From assembly GCF_025141935.1 (NCBI RefSeq), contig NZ_CP081122.1, forward strand, positions 1 through 57,152: a DNA stretch of 57,152 nt, in the 5' to 3' direction. The position numbers were made by a program, and so were the translations under genes. The notes under the pieces were generated by a model, which ran no database searches, had not been told where the DNA came from, and saw nothing but the letters and a program-made list of their open reading frames with translations. This stretch comes from Sulfitobacter sp. S190. GTDB lineage: Bacteria > Pseudomonadota > Alphaproteobacteria > Rhodobacterales > Rhodobacteraceae. Position 1 is the stretch's first letter, and every line of letters starts with the position of its first letter. Of the stretch, positions 9,258 to 18,337 are shown in pieces.

Positions 9258-10754
9258 TCAGAACGTCTGGTCGTAGTCGCCGACCCCCGGTTCGGTACGG
9301 ATGATGGCGTCAAGCGCCTCGAAGATGGCGCGCAATTCGGCTTCGCTGTCGGAGCTTTCGCAGACCACCACCAGATTGGGCGTGTTCGAGCTGGCCCGCA
9401 CAAGACCCCATGAGCCGTTGTCGAGGATCACCCGTGCACCGTTGACGGTCACCACGTCCTTGACAGGTCGGCCTGCCAGTTCGGTCAGATCCGCCAGCCG
9501 GGCCACGATCCTGTCGAGAATGCCGTATTTTTCCTCGTCGGCCGCATAGGGCGACATGGTGGGTGTGGCATAGGTCATAGGCAAAGCGCGACGCAGGTCT
9601 GACATGGACATGTCGGGGTTGCGGTCCATCAGCTTGCAGATCTCGACCGCCACACGCATGCCGCAGTCGTATCCGCGGCCCACCGGTTCGGCGAGGAAAT
9701 AGTGGCCCGATTTCTCGAAGCCCGCCAGCGCGCCCAATTCCTTGACCCGCCGCTTCATGTGGCTGTGGCCGGTTTTCCAGTAATCCGCCGTGACGCCATT
9801 GGCCTTGAGTTCGGGATCGGAGGCAAACAGGCCCGTCGATTTCACATCGGCCACAAAGGTTGCGTTCGGGTACAGTTTCGACAGATCACGCGCCATGATG
9901 ACACCGACCTTATCGGCAAAAATCTCTTCGCCCTCGTCATCGACCACGCCACAACGGTCCCCGTCACCGTCAAACCCCAGCGCCAGATCGGCACCCGATG
10001 CCTTCACACTGGCACTCATGTCGTGCAGCATCTCCATCGCCTCGGGGTTCGGGTTGTAGTGCGGGAAGGTATAGTCGAGCGTGTTGTGGCTTTCGACCAC
10101 TTCGACGCCAAGCCGGCGGAACAGCTCGGGTGCGAAGGCCGCCGCCGTGCCATTGCCTGTGGCGCAAACCACCTTGAGCTTGCGGGTCATTTTGAAATCC
10201 CCCACCAGATCATCGAGGTAGGCTTCGCGCACGCCGGGTACGAATTCGTATGACCCGCCGGGCCGGGCCACGCCGCGACCTTCGAGCACGATATCGCGCA
10301 GTTCGGCCATTTCATCGGGACCGTGGGTCAAGGGCCGCTCGAAACCCATTTTCACGCCGGTCCAGCCATTGGGGTTGTGCGACGCGGTCACCATCGCCGC
10401 CGCGGGTGCGTCCAGATGGAATTGCGCAAAATACGCCATGGGCGACAGGCAGGGACCAATGTCGCGCACCGCAATGCCCGCCTGCATCAGACCCAGGATC
10501 AGCGCATTCTTGATCGACAGCGAATAGTCGCGGTAATCGTTGCCCACCGCGATGACCGGGTCGATACCGCGCGCGTGCATCTGGGTGCCCAGACCCAGAC
10601 CCAGCGCGGTGATCCCCGGCAGATTGATCGCTTCGGGATATTGCCAGCGGGCATCGTATTCACGAAAGCCCGTGGGCGCGATCATCGGATCGCGCAGGAA
10701 TTCCCAGGTGTTTGGCGTAACGGTCGACAGCGGTTTTTTGGAGGAATGGCTCAT
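9258..10754 (-). CDS. Phosphomannomutase/phosphoglucomutase
   Basis: This member of the alpha-D-phosphohexomutase family (498 aa from ATG 10754) converts hexose 6-phosphates to 1-phosphates, feeding both GDP-mannose and UDP/dTDP-glucose synthesis. The phosphoserine loop TASHNPNG has Ser125. The metal loop DGDGDR is at 262-267, and the sugar-binding loop EKSGH at 347-351. The frame extends to 10817, but MSHSSKK at 10754 is the more natural start. It heads the minus-strand group with ugd and galE and diverges from the rml operon. Preference for mannose or glucose cannot be told from sequence alone. Confidence 0.9.
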   Translation of the reverse strand: MSHSSKKPLSTVTPNTWEFLRDPMIAPTGFREYDARWQYPEAINLPGITALGLGLGTQMHARGIDPVIAVGNDYRDYSLSIKNALILGLMQAGIAVRDIGPCLSPMAYFAQFHLDAPAAAMVTASHNPNGWTGVKMGFERPLTHGPDEMAELRDIVLEGRGVARPGGSYEFVPGVREAYLDDLVGDFKMTRKLKVVCATGNGTAAAFAPELFRRLGVEVVESHNTLDYTFPHYNPNPEAMEMLHDMSASVKASGADLALGFDGDGDRCGVVDDEGEEIFADKVGVIMARDLSKLYPNATFVADVKSTGLFASDPELKANGVTADYWKTGHSHMKRRVKELGALAGFEKSGHYFLAEPVGRGYDCGMRVAVEICKLMDRNPDMSMSDLRRALPMTYATPTMSPYAADEEKYGILDRIVARLADLTELAGRPVKDVVTVNGARVILDNGSWGLVRASSNTPNLVVVCESSDSEAELRAIFEALDAIIRTEPGVGDYDQTF

Positions 10755-10980
10755 GCGCCTGTTGATAGTCGCAATGCAGGGGGGCTTCAATCGCGTTACA
10801 CCCTGTTTTGGCCGCATCCGCCCTGCCCGCGCCCGACAGGTCTATCTTTGCAGATCGGCAACGCTTGGAGGCAAAAAGCAACCCTGCCGCGGATAGCGGC
10901 GGGCAAAGCTGGCGCGGCTGCAACCCACCCGATAGGATCATGCAAAACACGAAACGCTTAAAAAAAGCGATTGAGGCAAC
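10755..10980. promoter_or_regulatory. Divergent promoter region between the phosphohexomutase gene and rmlC
   Basis: These 226 bp separate the two head-to-head sugar-nucleotide operons and must carry promoters in both directions. A ribosome site (GAGG) precedes rmlC ATG 10981. No clear operator could be picked out by eye. Confidence 0.5.
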
Positions 10981-11541
10981 ATGCAGGTTACTGAAACCAC
11001 CATTCCGGGGGTGGTTGTTCTGACGCCCGTGCGTCATGGCGATGCACGTGGATTCTTCAGCGAAAGCTGGAACAGCGCCCGTCTGGCAGACGCCGGATTC
11101 CACCATGATTTTGTGCAGGACAACCATTCACTGTCGTCGCAGGCAGGCACCATCCGCGGCCTGCACTTTCAGGCACCCCCCCATGCGCAGGCCAAGCTGG
11201 TCCGCTGCGGGCGCGGGTGTCTTTATGATGTCGCCGTCGATATCCGGCGCGGGTCACCCACCTATGGTCAATGGACCGGGGTAGAGCTGAGCTTCGAGAA
11301 CGGCAAGCAGCTGCTGATCCCCGAAGGTTTCGCCCACGGGTTTGTCACCCGCAGCCCCGACACCGAAATCATCTATAAATGCACTGACTACTATGTGCCC
11401 GATTGCGATGGCGCCGTGCACTGGGACAGCGCAGACATCGACTGGGCGCTCGAAGGCTCTCCGGTGTTGTCAGACAAGGACGCGCACGCGCCACGGCTGG
11501 CAGAGTTCGACACCCCCTTCGACTGGGATGGCACACCATGA
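10981..11541 (+). CDS. rmlC: dTDP-4-dehydrorhamnose 3,5-epimerase
   Basis: This 186-aa cupin performs the third step of dTDP-L-rhamnose synthesis. The N-terminal [10 protein letters not shown] and the RGLHFQ motif (residues 59-64, with the catalytic-base histidine His62) are diagnostic, as is [10 protein letters not shown]. The stop overlaps the rmlB start as ATGA (11538-11541), so the two are probably translationally coupled. This is the first gene of the four-gene rhamnose operon. Plasmid-borne rhamnose operons are known determinants of biofilm formation in roseobacters. Confidence 0.96.
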   Translation: MQVTETTIPGVVVLTPVRHGDARGFFSESWNSARLADAGFHHDFVQDNHSLSSQAGTIRGLHFQAPPHAQAKLVRCGRGCLYDVAVDIRRGSPTYGQWTGVELSFENGKQLLIPEGFAHGFVTRSPDTEIIYKCTDYYVPDCDGAVHWDSADIDWALEGSPVLSDKDAHAPRLAEFDTPFDWDGTP

Positions 11542-12584
11542 AGCTCTTGGTCACAGGAGGCGCCGGGTTCATCGGATCGGCCGTGGTCCGGCGCGCAATC
11601 TCGGATGGCCATACGGTCGTCAATGTCGATGCGCTGACATACGCGGCCTGTCTCGAAAACCTCGCCGGGGTCGCCCAACACCCTGATTATACGTTCGAAC
11701 ATGTGGACATACGCAACCGTATGGAGTTGGATCGGGTCTTTGCGACCCACGCGCCCGATGCCGTGATGCATCTGGCGGCGGAATCCCATGTGGACCGTTC
11801 CATCGACGGGCCCGGCACCTTTATCGACACCAACGTAATGGGCACCTTCCATATGCTGGAGGCTGCCCGCGCGTGGTGGAACGCCCAGGACCGCCCCGCG
11901 CATTTCCGCTTTCATCATATTTCCACCGACGAGGTATACGGCTCCCTGCCCGACGATCCCGCGGTGCAGTTCACCGAAGACACCGCCTACGACCCCCGGT
12001 CCCCCTACTCCGCCTCGAAGGCATCATCGGATCATCTGGTCCGGGCCTGGCACGAAACCTACGGCCTGCCTGTGGTGTTGACCAACTGCTCGAACAACTA
12101 TGGCCCCTACCACTTCCCCGAAAAACTGGTGCCGGTGGTGATCCTCAACGCCTTGGCGGGCAAACCAATCCCGGTTTACGGGCAGGGACAGAACATCCGC
12201 GACTGGCTTTACGTCGAAGACCACGCGGACGCCTTGCTGCTGGTGGTGCGCGAGGGGGCCATCGGGCGCTCCTACAACATCGGCGGCGAGAACGAGGCCC
12301 GCAACATTGACCTGGTCCGGATGACCTGCGCGATCCTCGACCGGTTGCGGCCCGCACAGGCACCCTATGGTGATCTGATCACATTGGTCGAAGACCGGCC
12401 CGGGCACGATCTGCGGTATGCCATCGCCCCCGACAGGATACGCACCGAACTGGGATGGCGCCCGTCCGTGACGCTCGAACAGGGGCTGGAGAAAACTGTC
12501 CGGTGGTATCTTGATAACGAAAGCTGGTGGCGCGCACTGCAAGACCGCGACGGGGTCGGAGAACGTCTGGGACGGGGGGCGTGA
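11538..12584 (+). CDS. rmlB: dTDP-glucose 4,6-dehydratase
   Basis: This 348-aa short-chain dehydrogenase converts dTDP-glucose to dTDP-4-keto-6-deoxyglucose, the second step of rhamnose synthesis. The NAD motif GGAGFIG is at residues 7-13. The catalytic T130-D131-E132 (STDEVYG) and the Tyr157/Lys161 pair (YSASK) are intact. The frame extends further upstream, but the ATG in the ATGA overlap with rmlC is the natural start. The end overlaps the rmlD start as GTGA. Confidence 0.96.
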   Translation: MKLLVTGGAGFIGSAVVRRAISDGHTVVNVDALTYAACLENLAGVAQHPDYTFEHVDIRNRMELDRVFATHAPDAVMHLAAESHVDRSIDGPGTFIDTNVMGTFHMLEAARAWWNAQDRPAHFRFHHISTDEVYGSLPDDPAVQFTEDTAYDPRSPYSASKASSDHLVRAWHETYGLPVVLTNCSNNYGPYHFPEKLVPVVILNALAGKPIPVYGQGQNIRDWLYVEDHADALLLVVREGAIGRSYNIGGENEARNIDLVRMTCAILDRLRPAQAPYGDLITLVEDRPGHDLRYAIAPDRIRTELGWRPSVTLEQGLEKTVRWYLDNESWWRALQDRDGVGERLGRGA

Positions 12585-13423
12585 TCCTCGTTTTCGGAAA
12601 AACCGGGCAGGTCGCACGCGAACTACAGCGACAGGCGCCGGTAACGGCGTTGGGACGCGAAGAGGCCGATCTGCAAGATCCGGCCCGCTGTGAGGCGCTT
12701 ATCGCGCACCATCGCCCCCGTGCCGTGATCAATGCGGCCGCCTATACCGCTGTGGACGGTGCGGAAACGGACGCGCAAACGGCTGCGGTGGTCAATGCCG
12801 ATGCGCCCGGCGCAATGGCCACGGCATGTGCTGCGCTGGACATTCCGTTCGTACATGTCTCGACGGATTATGTCTTTGACGGCGCGGGGCAGCGGGCCTG
12901 GCGCGAAACCGATACGCCCGCACCACAAGGCGTATACGGGCAGACAAAATACGCCGGCGAAGAACAGATCCGTGCGGCAGGCGGCCACTGGCTGATCCTG
13001 CGCACCGCGTGGGTTTTCTCCGCCCATGGCAACAATTTCGTCAAGACCATGTTGCGGCTGTCACAGGACCGCGACCAGATGCAGGTGGTCGCCGACCAGA
13101 TCGGATGCCCGACACCCGCCGCGGACATCGCCGCCACGCTATTGGAGGTAACCCGCGCACTCGGGGCCGGACAGGCGGGCGGATTGTACCACTACGCAGG
13201 CCAGCCCCCGACCAGCTGGGCCAATCTTGCGCGGGCCACATTTGCGGGGGCGGGGCGCACGACGACCGTCACCGACATCCCCACAAGCGCCTGGCCCACC
13301 CCGGCCCGCCGTCCACTGAATTCTCGCCTCAATTGCGCCAAACTGACGACGGATTTCGGCATTAGACCCCCTGATTGGAAGGTGGGGCTTGGGCAGGTAT
13401 TGGCAGAACTGGAAACCGAATGA
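12581..13423 (+). CDS. rmlD: dTDP-4-dehydrorhamnose reductase
   Basis: This 280-aa enzyme performs the last, NAD(P)H-dependent step to dTDP-L-rhamnose. The start is GTG 12581, inside a GTGA overlap with rmlB. It places the nucleotide motif (GKTGQ) at residues 6-10, normal for RmlD. STDYVFDG (94-101) and the Tyr119/Lys123 pair (YGQTK) are present. An upstream in-frame start at 12527 would add an Arg-rich extension and is unlikely. The stop overlaps the rmlA start as ATGA. Confidence 0.95.
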   Translation: MILVFGKTGQVARELQRQAPVTALGREEADLQDPARCEALIAHHRPRAVINAAAYTAVDGAETDAQTAAVVNADAPGAMATACAALDIPFVHVSTDYVFDGAGQRAWRETDTPAPQGVYGQTKYAGEEQIRAAGGHWLILRTAWVFSAHGNNFVKTMLRLSQDRDQMQVVADQIGCPTPAADIAATLLEVTRALGAGQAGGLYHYAGQPPTSWANLARATFAGAGRTTTVTDIPTSAWPTPARRPLNSRLNCAKLTTDFGIRPPDWKVGLGQVLAELETE

Positions 13424-14292
13424 CCACGCGCAAAGGCATCATACTGGCCGGCGGATCGGGCACACGCCTTTATCCCATCACCATGGGGCTGTCCAAGCAA
13501 CTGCTGCCGATCTACGACAAGCCCATGATCTATTACCCGCTGTCGGCGCTCATGCTGACGGGGATCCGGGACATCGCGATCATCACCACGCCCCAGGACC
13601 ATGACCAGTTCCACAGATTGCTGGGCGACGGGGCGCAGTGGGGCATATCACTAACCTATATCATGCAGCCTGATCCCGATGGATTGGCACAGGCCTATCT
13701 GCTGGCGCGGGATTTCCTCGCGGGTAGCCCATCGGCCATGGTGCTGGGTGACAACATCTTTTTCGGCCATGGCTTGCCGGAGCTGCTGAAGGCGGCGGAT
13801 GCACGGGCCGACGGTGGTACGGTGTTCGGCTACCGGGTGGCTGATCCCGAACGCTATGGCGTCGTGCGGTTCGACGCGCAGGGCACCGTGCGCGAGATCG
13901 TCGAAAAGCCTGCCGTGGCCCCCTCCCCCTTTGCAGTGACCGGGCTTTATTTCCTTGACGGCAGCGCGCCGGAGCGGGCCGCCCGTGTTACGAAATCCGC
14001 CCGGGGCGAGCTGGAGATCACCGATCTTTTGCAGATGTACCTCGATGACGGTGTCCTGTCGGTCGAAACGATGGGGCGCGGGTACGCCTGGCTGGATACC
14101 GGCACGCACGGGTCGCTTCTGGATGCCAGCAATTTCGTACGCACCCTGTCGCAACGCCAGGGTCAGCAGATCGGCAGCCCGGACGAAATCGCCTGGCAAC
14201 AGGGGTGGATCGACAGCGACGCGCTGCGCACACGGGCGCAGATGTTCGGCAAGAACGAGTACGGAAGCTATTTGCTGGGACTGCTGAATTGA
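13420..14292 (+). CDS. rmlA: Glucose-1-phosphate thymidylyltransferase
   Basis: This 290-aa nucleotidyltransferase makes dTDP-glucose from dTTP and glucose 1-phosphate, the first step of the pathway. The signature GGSGTRLYP begins at residue 11 with Lys26 behind it (SKQLLPIYDKPMIYYP). LGDNIFFG, EKP and GRGYAWLDTGTH are present. It starts in an ATGA overlap with rmlD and is the last gene of the operon. Only a weak GC hairpin (14313-14327) without a T-run follows, so some transcription may continue into the next RTX gene. Confidence 0.96.
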   Translation: MTTRKGIILAGGSGTRLYPITMGLSKQLLPIYDKPMIYYPLSALMLTGIRDIAIITTPQDHDQFHRLLGDGAQWGISLTYIMQPDPDGLAQAYLLARDFLAGSPSAMVLGDNIFFGHGLPELLKAADARADGGTVFGYRVADPERYGVVRFDAQGTVREIVEKPAVAPSPFAVTGLYFLDGSAPERAARVTKSARGELEITDLLQMYLDDGVLSVETMGRGYAWLDTGTHGSLLDASNFVRTLSQRQGQQIGSPDEIAWQQGWIDSDALRTRAQMFGKNEYGSYLLGLLN

Positions 14293-14458
14293 TCATGCAC
14301 ATTCACGAACTGCCCCGCCGTACGGGGTGTCTCCACACATGTCCGGACCGTTTTCTCGCTGTCGGTAACGTGCTGTTAAGCACAATTCCGTCAGGGTCGC
14401 GGCCAACCGGAAACCAGACTTCTTCCACATAAAAAAACAAAACGACGGGTACCTGAAA

Positions 14459-17400
14459 ATGGCTGAGCTTTTTGACGATTTCTATCCTCCCATGGCTGCT
14501 TCTTCGGCCGCATACGAAGGTAACGACAGCCTTGATGATGCTGCGCGGCTGGTGGACGGAACCCATGCGATTACCGGCAACGGCATCGATTATTTCCGCT
14601 TCGAGGCACAAAACGGTCCCTTCGAAGTCATCATGACGCCCGACGACCCGAACCAGAACCTCAATATCGAACTGCTCAACGCGAATGGCGACCCGTTGGG
14701 TCTGGGGCGGACCGCCACGACCAGCGGCGCAGAATCGATCAGCCGCGTGCTGCCCGAGAACGGCACATATTATTTACGTGTCTATGATCCGATCTACGGC
14801 TACACCTCCGACCCGTCGGTCGATCTGGATTATACGCTTGCGCTGGATCTGCCACAGTTCGTGGCGGCGGACGGCAACAACAGCCGCGCGGACGCCGCAC
14901 GTCTTACCGAAGGCACACACGACATTCTGGGCCGCGAAGTGGACTGGCACCGTATCGAGGCCACGGCCGGCACGATGACGCTGACCCTGAGCGAGGTGCA
15001 ATTGCTGGACGACGCTGCCGACACCCGCGATGATCCGCGCAACCTGCGCCTGATCCTGACCGATGCGAACGGGACCACCGTCACCGCAGGCAGTTTCGCC
15101 ACCCCTACCGGCACCGAAACCATCAGCTTTCTGGTCCCACAGGACGGCACTTACTATGCCAAGGTGATCAGTGCCCAGTTCGGCGACAACGCCCCCGACG
15201 GTACGATCCTGAGCTACCGTTTGGAACTGGATCTGGCCGATGCGGTTGCATCCGACGGCAATGATACACGCCTCACCGCCGCGACGCTGACCGAAGGCCG
15301 GACAGTCGTCAACAATGGCACCAGTGTCGACTGGTACCGCGTCGATGTGGGTCCGGGGCGCATGGTGTTCGACATGAAACATACCGCCGGCACCACGCCG
15401 GGCGGCATGGAAATGGATCTCAACATGGAATTGCAGGATGCCAATGGCACCGTCCTGCGCAGCAGCCCGGTCAATGCAGGCGACGAGACCATCAATTACG
15501 TCTCGCATGACGGCGGTACCTATTTCATCAAGATCTATTGGTCAGCCTATCCCGACGGGGCCCCCAACGGCGTGGTTCTGGACTATGAGCTGGATGTTGA
15601 TCTGCCGCGTGACACGTGGTCGGTGCCATTGGACTTCGGCCCTGTGCGCAATGCGTCCGTCGCGGTCTATGACATCGACAATGACGGGGTGGAGGAAATC
15701 TTCGTCGGTACGTCCAAGGGGCTGGATGCTGAGCAGAACGAAGTCCGCCCGGCCGGACTGGTCGTGCTCGAGGACGATGGCAGCGTAAAATGGACCCACA
15801 GTTTTGACGCCCATACCGGCGCCGATCCGGTGACCGGCAAAACCTACGAGACAACATCCGTGACCACCGCACCGGTATTTTCGGATCTCGACAATGACGG
15901 CGACATCGATCTGGTCGTCGGCCTGGGTGCGGATTCGCGCGAAGAGGGCAGCGCCGCAGGGCAGCCCGGTGACGAAGGCGGCATTGCCGCGCTGGACGGC
16001 GACGGCAATCTGTTGTGGCGGTTCAAGACCGAAGACAGCTTTGGAGCCTTGTCGGGGGGGCCCGATGGACGCCCTGACGGGGTTTACGGCGCGCCGCGTG
16101 TGTTCGATATCGACGGAGACGGCCAAGTCGAGGTGATGTTCACGGCATGGGACCACTATTTCTATGTGCTGAACGGGCGTGACGGGTCGCTGGAAAACAA
16201 GGTTGATCTGCACGACACCGCAGGCGCCACCCCGGCTGTTGTTGATCTGAACGGTGACGGGTTGTTTGAAATTGTCGTACCCGCCGACATCACCAATAAC
16301 GATGCGGCCGGCCTGCCCGATCAGGGCGGTATCCTGCACGTTCTCGACAGCTATGGTCAGGCAATCGTAACCGGTTGGAATGAACAGGTTGCCGATACCA
16401 AGGAAGCGGATTTCCGGGGCAAGTTCGAATCCCAGTCGCTCTGGTCAAGCCCACAGATTGTCGATCTTGACCGCGACGGCACACCCGAAATCGTACAAGG
16501 AACCGGCAACTTCTTTCAGGATGACCGTGGCCAGTACATCAAGGTCTGGAATGCCGATGGCAGCCTGCGCTTCCAGTTCGATACCGATGGCCGCGTGCTC
16601 GCCAGCCCGCTGATCGCCGATCTGGATGGCAACGGCACGGCCGAAATCGTCGTGGCCACACTCGAAGGGCATGTCTATGGCATTTCGGGCAGCGGCAAAG
16701 AGCTGTTCGATACGGTTGTGACCCCCTACACCAACGGGTTCGCCGCGTCGGATGATGCGCTGCCCATCGCGCGCCGCCCGATCGCCGTCGACATTGATAA
16801 TGCCGATGGTGATCTGGAAATCCTTGTTTCGATCGGCGCACAGACCATTGTTCTCGATTCCGACGGCTCACAGATCAACAGCATCGATAGCGTGGACTAC
16901 TTCTTTACCACCTACGCAGGCACTCCCGTGGCGCGCGACATCGACGGCGACGGGCGGCTCGACATCATCTCCGGCGGCACCACCGCTTCGGAAGACCAGG
17001 CCGTAATCTACCGCTGGGAAAACCTGACCGACACGAATGCCGCATCCTACCGGACGGCAGGATACCAGGAAATCCAGTCGCTGCACGACATCCAGACTTT
17101 CGTAGACCGGTTCTATGAAACCATTCTGGGACGCGAAGCGGACGCATTGGGGCGCAACATATGGTCCGATGACCTGCACACCGGCATCCGCAGTGGTGCC
17201 GACGTGGCCCGCGGATTTATCTTCTCGAACGAATTCACCCGCCTTGGCCTTGAAAACCAGGACTTCGTGGAGGTGCTCTATTCGGCCTTCTTCGGGCGCA
17301 CGGCGGACGAGGGTGGTTTGCAGGCGTGGACCGATCGTCTGGACACCGGATCAACCCGTTCCCAGGTGCTTGACGGCTTTATCGGATCGCGTGAGTTCGC

Positions 17401-18232
17401 CAATCTGGCCAACAGCTACGGCATTCTGGCCGACAGCGTGCGCGGTGCCGGATCGGATCTCGCCCAGATTGCCGGAAATGCCGCTGATTCAGATTTTCTG
17501 CGGGGCGGAGCGGGCGACAATGTGCTCTATGACGGCACCTCTGTCGAGGAGACAGGCGTGCTAAACGAAAAGACGCTGTCAGGTCAGATCTACCGCCTTT
17601 ACGGGGCCACGTTGGACCGTGAACCCGACAGCGGTGGGTTCCTGGGCTGGTTTGACGGATTGAACAGCGGCCGGATCGCGCTGGATCAAGCCGCCGGCGG
17701 GTTCTCCGGCTCGGCCGAATTCGCACAGACGTATGGTGATCTGGACAATGCCGAGTTCGTGGGGCTGCTTTACCAGAACGTGCTGGGCCGCGATGCAAGC
17801 GCGGGCGAAATCCAGGCATGGGTCACGCGTCTGGAAGGTGAGACAAGCCGCCCGTCAGTGGTGCTGGGCTTCTCCGAAAGCACCGAATTCCAGAACCGGA
17901 CCAACGCATCGCTTGACGCGTTCATGCGCGATGTCCGTCCGGAATGGAACGATGTGATCGAAGGGGGCGCAGGCAATGACACCATGAACGGTGGCCTGGG
18001 CAGCGACAAGTTCGTCTTCCGTAATGGCGAAAGCGGGTCCGACACCATCAACGGGTTCGAACCGTGGGATAAACTGCAGTTGTCGGGTTTCGGCTTGAAA
18101 GATGCTGCCGATGCACTGGCCCGCATGCGCCAGGACGGATTGGACGTGATTTTTGAACAGGGCCCGCAGCGGATCACCTTCACCGATACCACGCTCGCCG
18201 AGATGCGCCGGGTCCGGTACAACCTGAGCTGA
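14459..18232 (+). CDS. Giant secreted protein: PPC-type domains, FG-GAP propeller, DUF4214, RTX
   Basis: This 1,257-aa protein has no Sec signal. The first 385 residues hold three repeats resembling bacterial pre-peptidase C-terminal (PPC) domains (IDYFRFEA...GTYYLRVYDP pattern). Residues about 387-860 hold FG-GAP/VCBS-like propeller blades with calcium loops (DIDNDGVEE, DLDNDGDID, DIDGDGQVE, DLDRDGTPE). Four DUF4214 units follow in two pairs (about 876-980 and 1040-1145). A short RTX block (GGAGNDTMNGG) and a C-terminal T1SS-type tail end the protein. It probably acts as an extracellular adhesin or matrix protein exported by the plasmid's T1SS. No protease catalytic site was seen despite the PPC-like domains. 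A clear terminator follows. Confidence 0.88.
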   Translation: MAELFDDFYPPMAASSAAYEGNDSLDDAARLVDGTHAITGNGIDYFRFEAQNGPFEVIMTPDDPNQNLNIELLNANGDPLGLGRTATTSGAESISRVLPENGTYYLRVYDPIYGYTSDPSVDLDYTLALDLPQFVAADGNNSRADAARLTEGTHDILGREVDWHRIEATAGTMTLTLSEVQLLDDAADTRDDPRNLRLILTDANGTTVTAGSFATPTGTETISFLVPQDGTYYAKVISAQFGDNAPDGTILSYRLELDLADAVASDGNDTRLTAATLTEGRTVVNNGTSVDWYRVDVGPGRMVFDMKHTAGTTPGGMEMDLNMELQDANGTVLRSSPVNAGDETINYVSHDGGTYFIKIYWSAYPDGAPNGVVLDYELDVDLPRDTWSVPLDFGPVRNASVAVYDIDNDGVEEIFVGTSKGLDAEQNEVRPAGLVVLEDDGSVKWTHSFDAHTGADPVTGKTYETTSVTTAPVFSDLDNDGDIDLVVGLGADSREEGSAAGQPGDEGGIAALDGDGNLLWRFKTEDSFGALSGGPDGRPDGVYGAPRVFDIDGDGQVEVMFTAWDHYFYVLNGRDGSLENKVDLHDTAGATPAVVDLNGDGLFEIVVPADITNNDAAGLPDQGGILHVLDSYGQAIVTGWNEQVADTKEADFRGKFESQSLWSSPQIVDLDRDGTPEIVQGTGNFFQDDRGQYIKVWNADGSLRFQFDTDGRVLASPLIADLDGNGTAEIVVATLEGHVYGISGSGKELFDTVVTPYTNGFAASDDALPIARRPIAVDIDNADGDLEILVSIGAQTIVLDSDGSQINSIDSVDYFFTTYAGTPVARDIDGDGRLDIISGGTTASEDQAVIYRWENLTDTNAASYRTAGYQEIQSLHDIQTFVDRFYETILGREADALGRNIWSDDLHTGIRSGADVARGFIFSNEFTRLGLENQDFVEVLYSAFFGRTADEGGLQAWTDRLDTGSTRSQVLDGFIGSREFANLANSYGILADSVRGAGSDLAQIAGNAADSDFLRGGAGDNVLYDGTSVEETGVLNEKTLSGQIYRLYGATLDREPDSGGFLGWFDGLNSGRIALDQAAGGFSGSAEFAQTYGDLDNAEFVGLLYQNVLGRDASAGEIQAWVTRLEGETSRPSVVLGFSESTEFQNRTNASLDAFMRDVRPEWNDVIEGGAGNDTMNGGLGSDKFVFRNGESGSDTINGFEPWDKLQLSGFGLKDAADALARMRQDGLDVIFEQGPQRITFTDTTLAEMRRVRYNLS

Positions 18233-18253
18233 ACGGCGGACTGACAAGGCACG

Positions 18254-18289
18254 AAAAACCCCCGCATCGTCACTGATGCGGGGGTTTTT
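18254..18289 (+). terminator. Rho-independent terminator between converging RTX genes
   Basis: AAAAACCCCCGCATC and GATGCGGGGGTTTTT form a perfect 15-bp stem around a 6-nt loop. It has T-runs in both directions, so it can serve both the plus-strand gene ending at 18232 and the minus-strand gene ending at 18338. Confidence 0.93.
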
Positions 18290-18337
18290 GCTTTTAACTT
18301 CAGCGGTAATGCTGACCAGAGGCGCAGCACGGCAAGA

